Assembly (NCBI GenBank): GCA_015491055.1
Contig: WFWP01000090.1
Coordinates: forward strand, 1 to 6,904
DNA length: 6,904 nt
From: Patescibacteria group bacterium
GTDB taxonomy: Bacteria; Patescibacteriota; Minisyncoccia; Phycocordibacterales; UBA2100
Reading direction: 5' to 3'
Part shown: positions 5,562 through 6,904 of the stretch, piece after piece
Numbering within the stretch: position 1 is the stretch's first letter
Layout: each line of letters starts with the position of its first letter
Program-made: the position numbers and the translations under genes
Notes under the pieces: model-generated
What the model was told of the DNA's origin: nothing
The model's input: only the letters and a program-made list of their open reading frames with translations
Database searches by the model: none

Positions 5562-5643
5562 GCCGGAGTGGTGAAATTGGTAAACACGCACGACTCAAAA
5601 TCGTGTGCCGCAAGGCTTGAGGGTTCAAGTCCCTCCTCCGGCA
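5562..5643 (+). tRNA. tRNA-Leu, anticodon CAA
   Basis: This is a complete 82-nt class II tRNA. The acceptor stem is GCCGGAG / CTCCGGC. The D arm is GTG/CAC with loop AAATTGGTAAA. The anticodon stem is CACGA/TCGTG with loop CTCAAAA, giving anticodon CAA for UUG codons. The 13-nt variable arm contains TGCC-GCAA-GGC, the T arm is GAGGG/CCCTC with loop TTCAAGT, and the discriminator is A, as needed for leucine. CCA is not encoded (the next bases are CAT). Confidence 0.96.
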
Positions 5644-5668
5644 CATACATAATGTGCGCTATAAAAAT

Positions 5669-5863
5669 ATGAATGCCCAAATATTATTTATTATATTGTT
5701 TGCGTCATTTGCGTTCTTTATGGTGTATAGCGGTATACTTATGTACCACTGGTTCAAATATGCAATGAGTACATCCGCCTCGTTAAGCGCATCGGTTGTA
5801 TACATGGGCATGGGATTTATTTTGTTGTTTATAATGGGAATTATGGCGAGTTCTTTATTGTAG
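5669..5863 (+). CDS. Small two-helix membrane protein, hypothetical
   Basis: This is a 64-residue, strongly hydrophobic protein. Helix 1 spans about residues 4-26 and helix 2 about residues 42-63. They are joined by a short loop containing HWFKYAMSTSASLS, whose HWFK end supplies the only positive charges. I do not recognise a family. ATG at 5669 is preferred over an in-frame GTG at 5654, which would add five polar residues and lie only 10 bp from the tRNA. No Shine-Dalgarno is visible. The gene starts 25 bp after tRNA-Leu and ends 35 bp before the PH-domain membrane protein on the same strand, so it may share the tRNA promoter and form a small membrane-protein operon with the next gene. The clean alternation of two transmembrane helices supports coding, but the short length keeps confidence moderate. 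Confidence 0.6.
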   Translation: MNAQILFIILFASFAFFMVYSGILMYHWFKYAMSTSASLSASVVYMGMGFILLFIMGIMASSLL

Positions 5864-5898
5864 CGCCCTGAAAGATAATTACACATAAATTGGCAAGT

Positions 5899-6477
5899 AT
5901 GATTGATTATAAGTTTAATAAAGAGGATATAAACCTTCGTGGCGGAGAACATCTTGTAAGTGTGATGCGCAAACATTGGTTCGTATTTTTTACGCGTGTT
6001 CTGCCTTTGAAAATACTGTTTGTATTACCGTTGATTTTTATGGTTGTTACCTTAAACATGCAGTTGAGTCAAACCGCCATAGCTGTGATTATATTTTTCA
6101 GCTCATTGTGGATGTTGGTATTGTTAATGGCCATTTTTACAATTTGGACAAATTACTTTCTTGATATTTGGATTGTGACAAATCAAAGAATAATTGACAT
6201 AGAACAAAGGCATTTGTTTAACAGAGAAGTCAGAACTCTTCGTATGGAAACGGTTCAAGACGTTCATGTTGATAAGGTTAATTTTTTTCAGGAATTTTTC
6301 AATTTCGGCACACTTAGAGTGCAAACCGCCGGAACAGGCGGAACCGATGCGCTGATAGAAGGAATACCAAATCCCGAACACGAACAAGAGCTAATAATGA
6401 AAGAAGTGCATATCATAAATACAAAAGGTGACAGAATTCACAGCGGACAGAAATTAACTTCCCCCCATACCACATAA
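5899..6477 (+). CDS. YdbS-like bacterial PH-domain (bPH2/DUF304) membrane protein
   Basis: This 192-residue protein has a short cytoplasmic N-terminus containing RKHWFVF (about residues 24-30) and two transmembrane helices (about 34-53 and 59-84). A bacterial pleckstrin-homology-like domain of the YdbS / DUF304 type follows (about 85-171). Its hallmark is WIVTNQRIIDIEQ (91-103) followed by LRMETVQDVHV (114-124) and the F-G-T-L-R-V-Q-T strand (136-143). The role of such proteins is unknown; members are membrane-associated and are often found as single-domain forms in CPR genomes. ATG at 5899 is chosen over TTG at 5890 as the conventional start. A basic/polar tail of about 20 residues follows the domain. 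The stop is UAA. It converges on atpC with a 93-bp gap in which I see no strong terminator, only a repeated AACTCCCG (6481-6488 and 6557-6564). Confidence 0.88.
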   Translation: MIDYKFNKEDINLRGGEHLVSVMRKHWFVFFTRVLPLKILFVLPLIFMVVTLNMQLSQTAIAVIIFFSSLWMLVLLMAIFTIWTNYFLDIWIVTNQRIIDIEQRHLFNREVRTLRMETVQDVHVDKVNFFQEFFNFGTLRVQTAGTGGTDALIEGIPNPEHEQELIMKEVHIINTKGDRIHSGQKLTSPHTT

Positions 6478-6570
6478 GACAACTCCCGTGAATACACAGT
6501 AGACATTATGTTAAATTTCGTCCGCAACTTCGCATTTATAGCACCTACGCGCTTTTAACTCCCGATTTGT

Positions 6571-6813
6571 CTACACAAGAATTACAGCTTTATTGTTTGA
6601 CACTTCAATAATTCCCTTTTTTATGGGGAATTTGGTTTCACCATCTTTGTCTGTCTTAATTATTATGTTACCCTCCTTCAAAGAAGAAATAACCGGCTCA
6701 TGTCCGGCAAGTATTTCCATATCCCCATCTATGCCGGGTACATATACGGAAGTCGCCTCGCCATCAAATTTTATGTCAGATACGGATGATACTGTTATGT
6801 GAAATTTTTTCAT
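6571..6813 (-). CDS. atpC: ATP synthase F1 epsilon subunit, beta-sandwich domain only
   Basis: This 80-residue protein matches the N-terminal beta-sandwich of the F1 epsilon (AtpC) subunit of F-type ATP synthase, which sits on the central stalk and links gamma to the c-ring. Recognisable family features are the start MKKFHITVSS, the loop YVPGIDGDMEILAGHEPVIS (about 24-43, the counterpart of PG-x-x-G-x-x-G-I-L-x-G-H-x-P) and the final KGIIEVSNNKAVILV. It ends right after this domain. The C-terminal two-helix domain, which in many bacteria (total length about 135) inhibits ATP hydrolysis, is absent. ATG at 6813 is 3 bp after the upstream stop codon, so the two genes are probably translationally coupled. 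The stop is UAG. In this organism the enzyme would lack epsilon-type inhibition by helix extension, unless another factor substitutes. Confidence 0.9.
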   Translation of the reverse strand: MKKFHITVSSVSDIKFDGEATSVYVPGIDGDMEILAGHEPVISSLKEGNIIIKTDKDGETKFPIKKGIIEVSNNKAVILV

Positions 6814-6816
6814 GGT

Positions 6817-6904
6817 TTATATCTTTAATATGGTTTTTGTTGTGTTAATACCTCGCCCATCTGATGTGCTTTTTGTAACAACAAATAAACCATCACGTTC
6901 AAAG
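6817..6904 (-). CDS. C-terminal fragment of the gene upstream of atpC, unidentified
   Basis: A minus-strand frame open from the right edge gives 28 codons ending ...GRGINTTKTILKI and UAA at 6819-6817, 3 bp before the atpC start. The third codon positions are strongly A/T as in the other genes, and the tight spacing is operon-like. The usual neighbour here is atpD (F1 beta), but the residues do not resemble an AtpD C-terminus (no FYMVG-like segment). A second open frame, ending ...LTQQKPY with UAA at 6827-6825, has less typical third positions and does not look like AtpD either. The gene could be a lineage-specific extension of atpD or an unrelated gene inserted in the operon. Confidence 0.45.
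   Translation of the reverse strand, partial: FERDGLFVVTKSTSDGRGINTTKTILKI

Noticed and set aside
1..6904. Alternative genetic code (UGA as Gly, as in Gracilibacteria and SR1)
   Set aside because: The LOG, helicase and SIMPL proteins all end at their family-expected positions with UGA, and no in-frame UGA interrupts any gene, so the standard code fits.

Overview
This is an AT-rich stretch of bacterial chromosome using the standard genetic code: UGA ends three of the genes and Trp is read from UGG. It probably comes from a member of the Candidate Phyla Radiation (Patescibacteria). The support is indirect: a UvrC that ends before its usual C-terminal HhH domain, an ATP synthase epsilon subunit reduced to its beta-sandwich, tRNA genes without an encoded CCA, weak or absent Shine-Dalgarno sequences, and genes that are mostly single or in short runs. 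No lineage marker such as rRNA is present, so this placement is an inference.

Layout, left to right. (1) 1-199: an AT-rich divergent promoter region. A possible minus-strand gene runs off the left edge, and a LOG-family nucleotide phosphoribohydrolase gene (200-976, +) starts to the right. (2) 984-4684: three minus-strand genes. In transcription order they are a UvrC-type excinuclease subunit (3329-4684), a membrane-anchored SIMPL/DUF541 protein (2357-3109) and a PIF1/RecD-like helicase (984-2312). The helicase has its own promoter, placed so that its mRNA should be leaderless, and it converges on the LOG gene with a 7-bp gap. (3) 4685-5550: a gene-poor, more GC-rich island. It holds two perfect 109-bp direct repeats. 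The right copy contains the last 18 nt of a tRNA-Pro(UGG) gene (4992-5062, -). Beyond that is about 340 bp of hairpin-rich sequence with a minus-strand promoter and terminator, which looks like a structured non-coding RNA that I cannot assign to a known family. (4) 5521-6477: on the plus strand, a tRNA-Leu(CAA) with its own promoter, a 64-residue two-helix membrane protein and a YdbS-like bacterial PH-domain membrane protein. (5) 6571-6904: on the minus strand, atpC (ATP synthase epsilon) preceded by the last 28 codons of a gene that does not look like the expected atpD.

The protein genes are mostly housekeeping: DNA repair and helicase functions, translation, energy conversion and envelope proteins. 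The part most worth following up is 4720-5450. The candidate RNA has several local hairpins and three 7-bp long-range complementarities, two of which cross as in a pseudoknot. The tRNA-Pro trailer repeat could pair with the 3' half of the tRNA itself.
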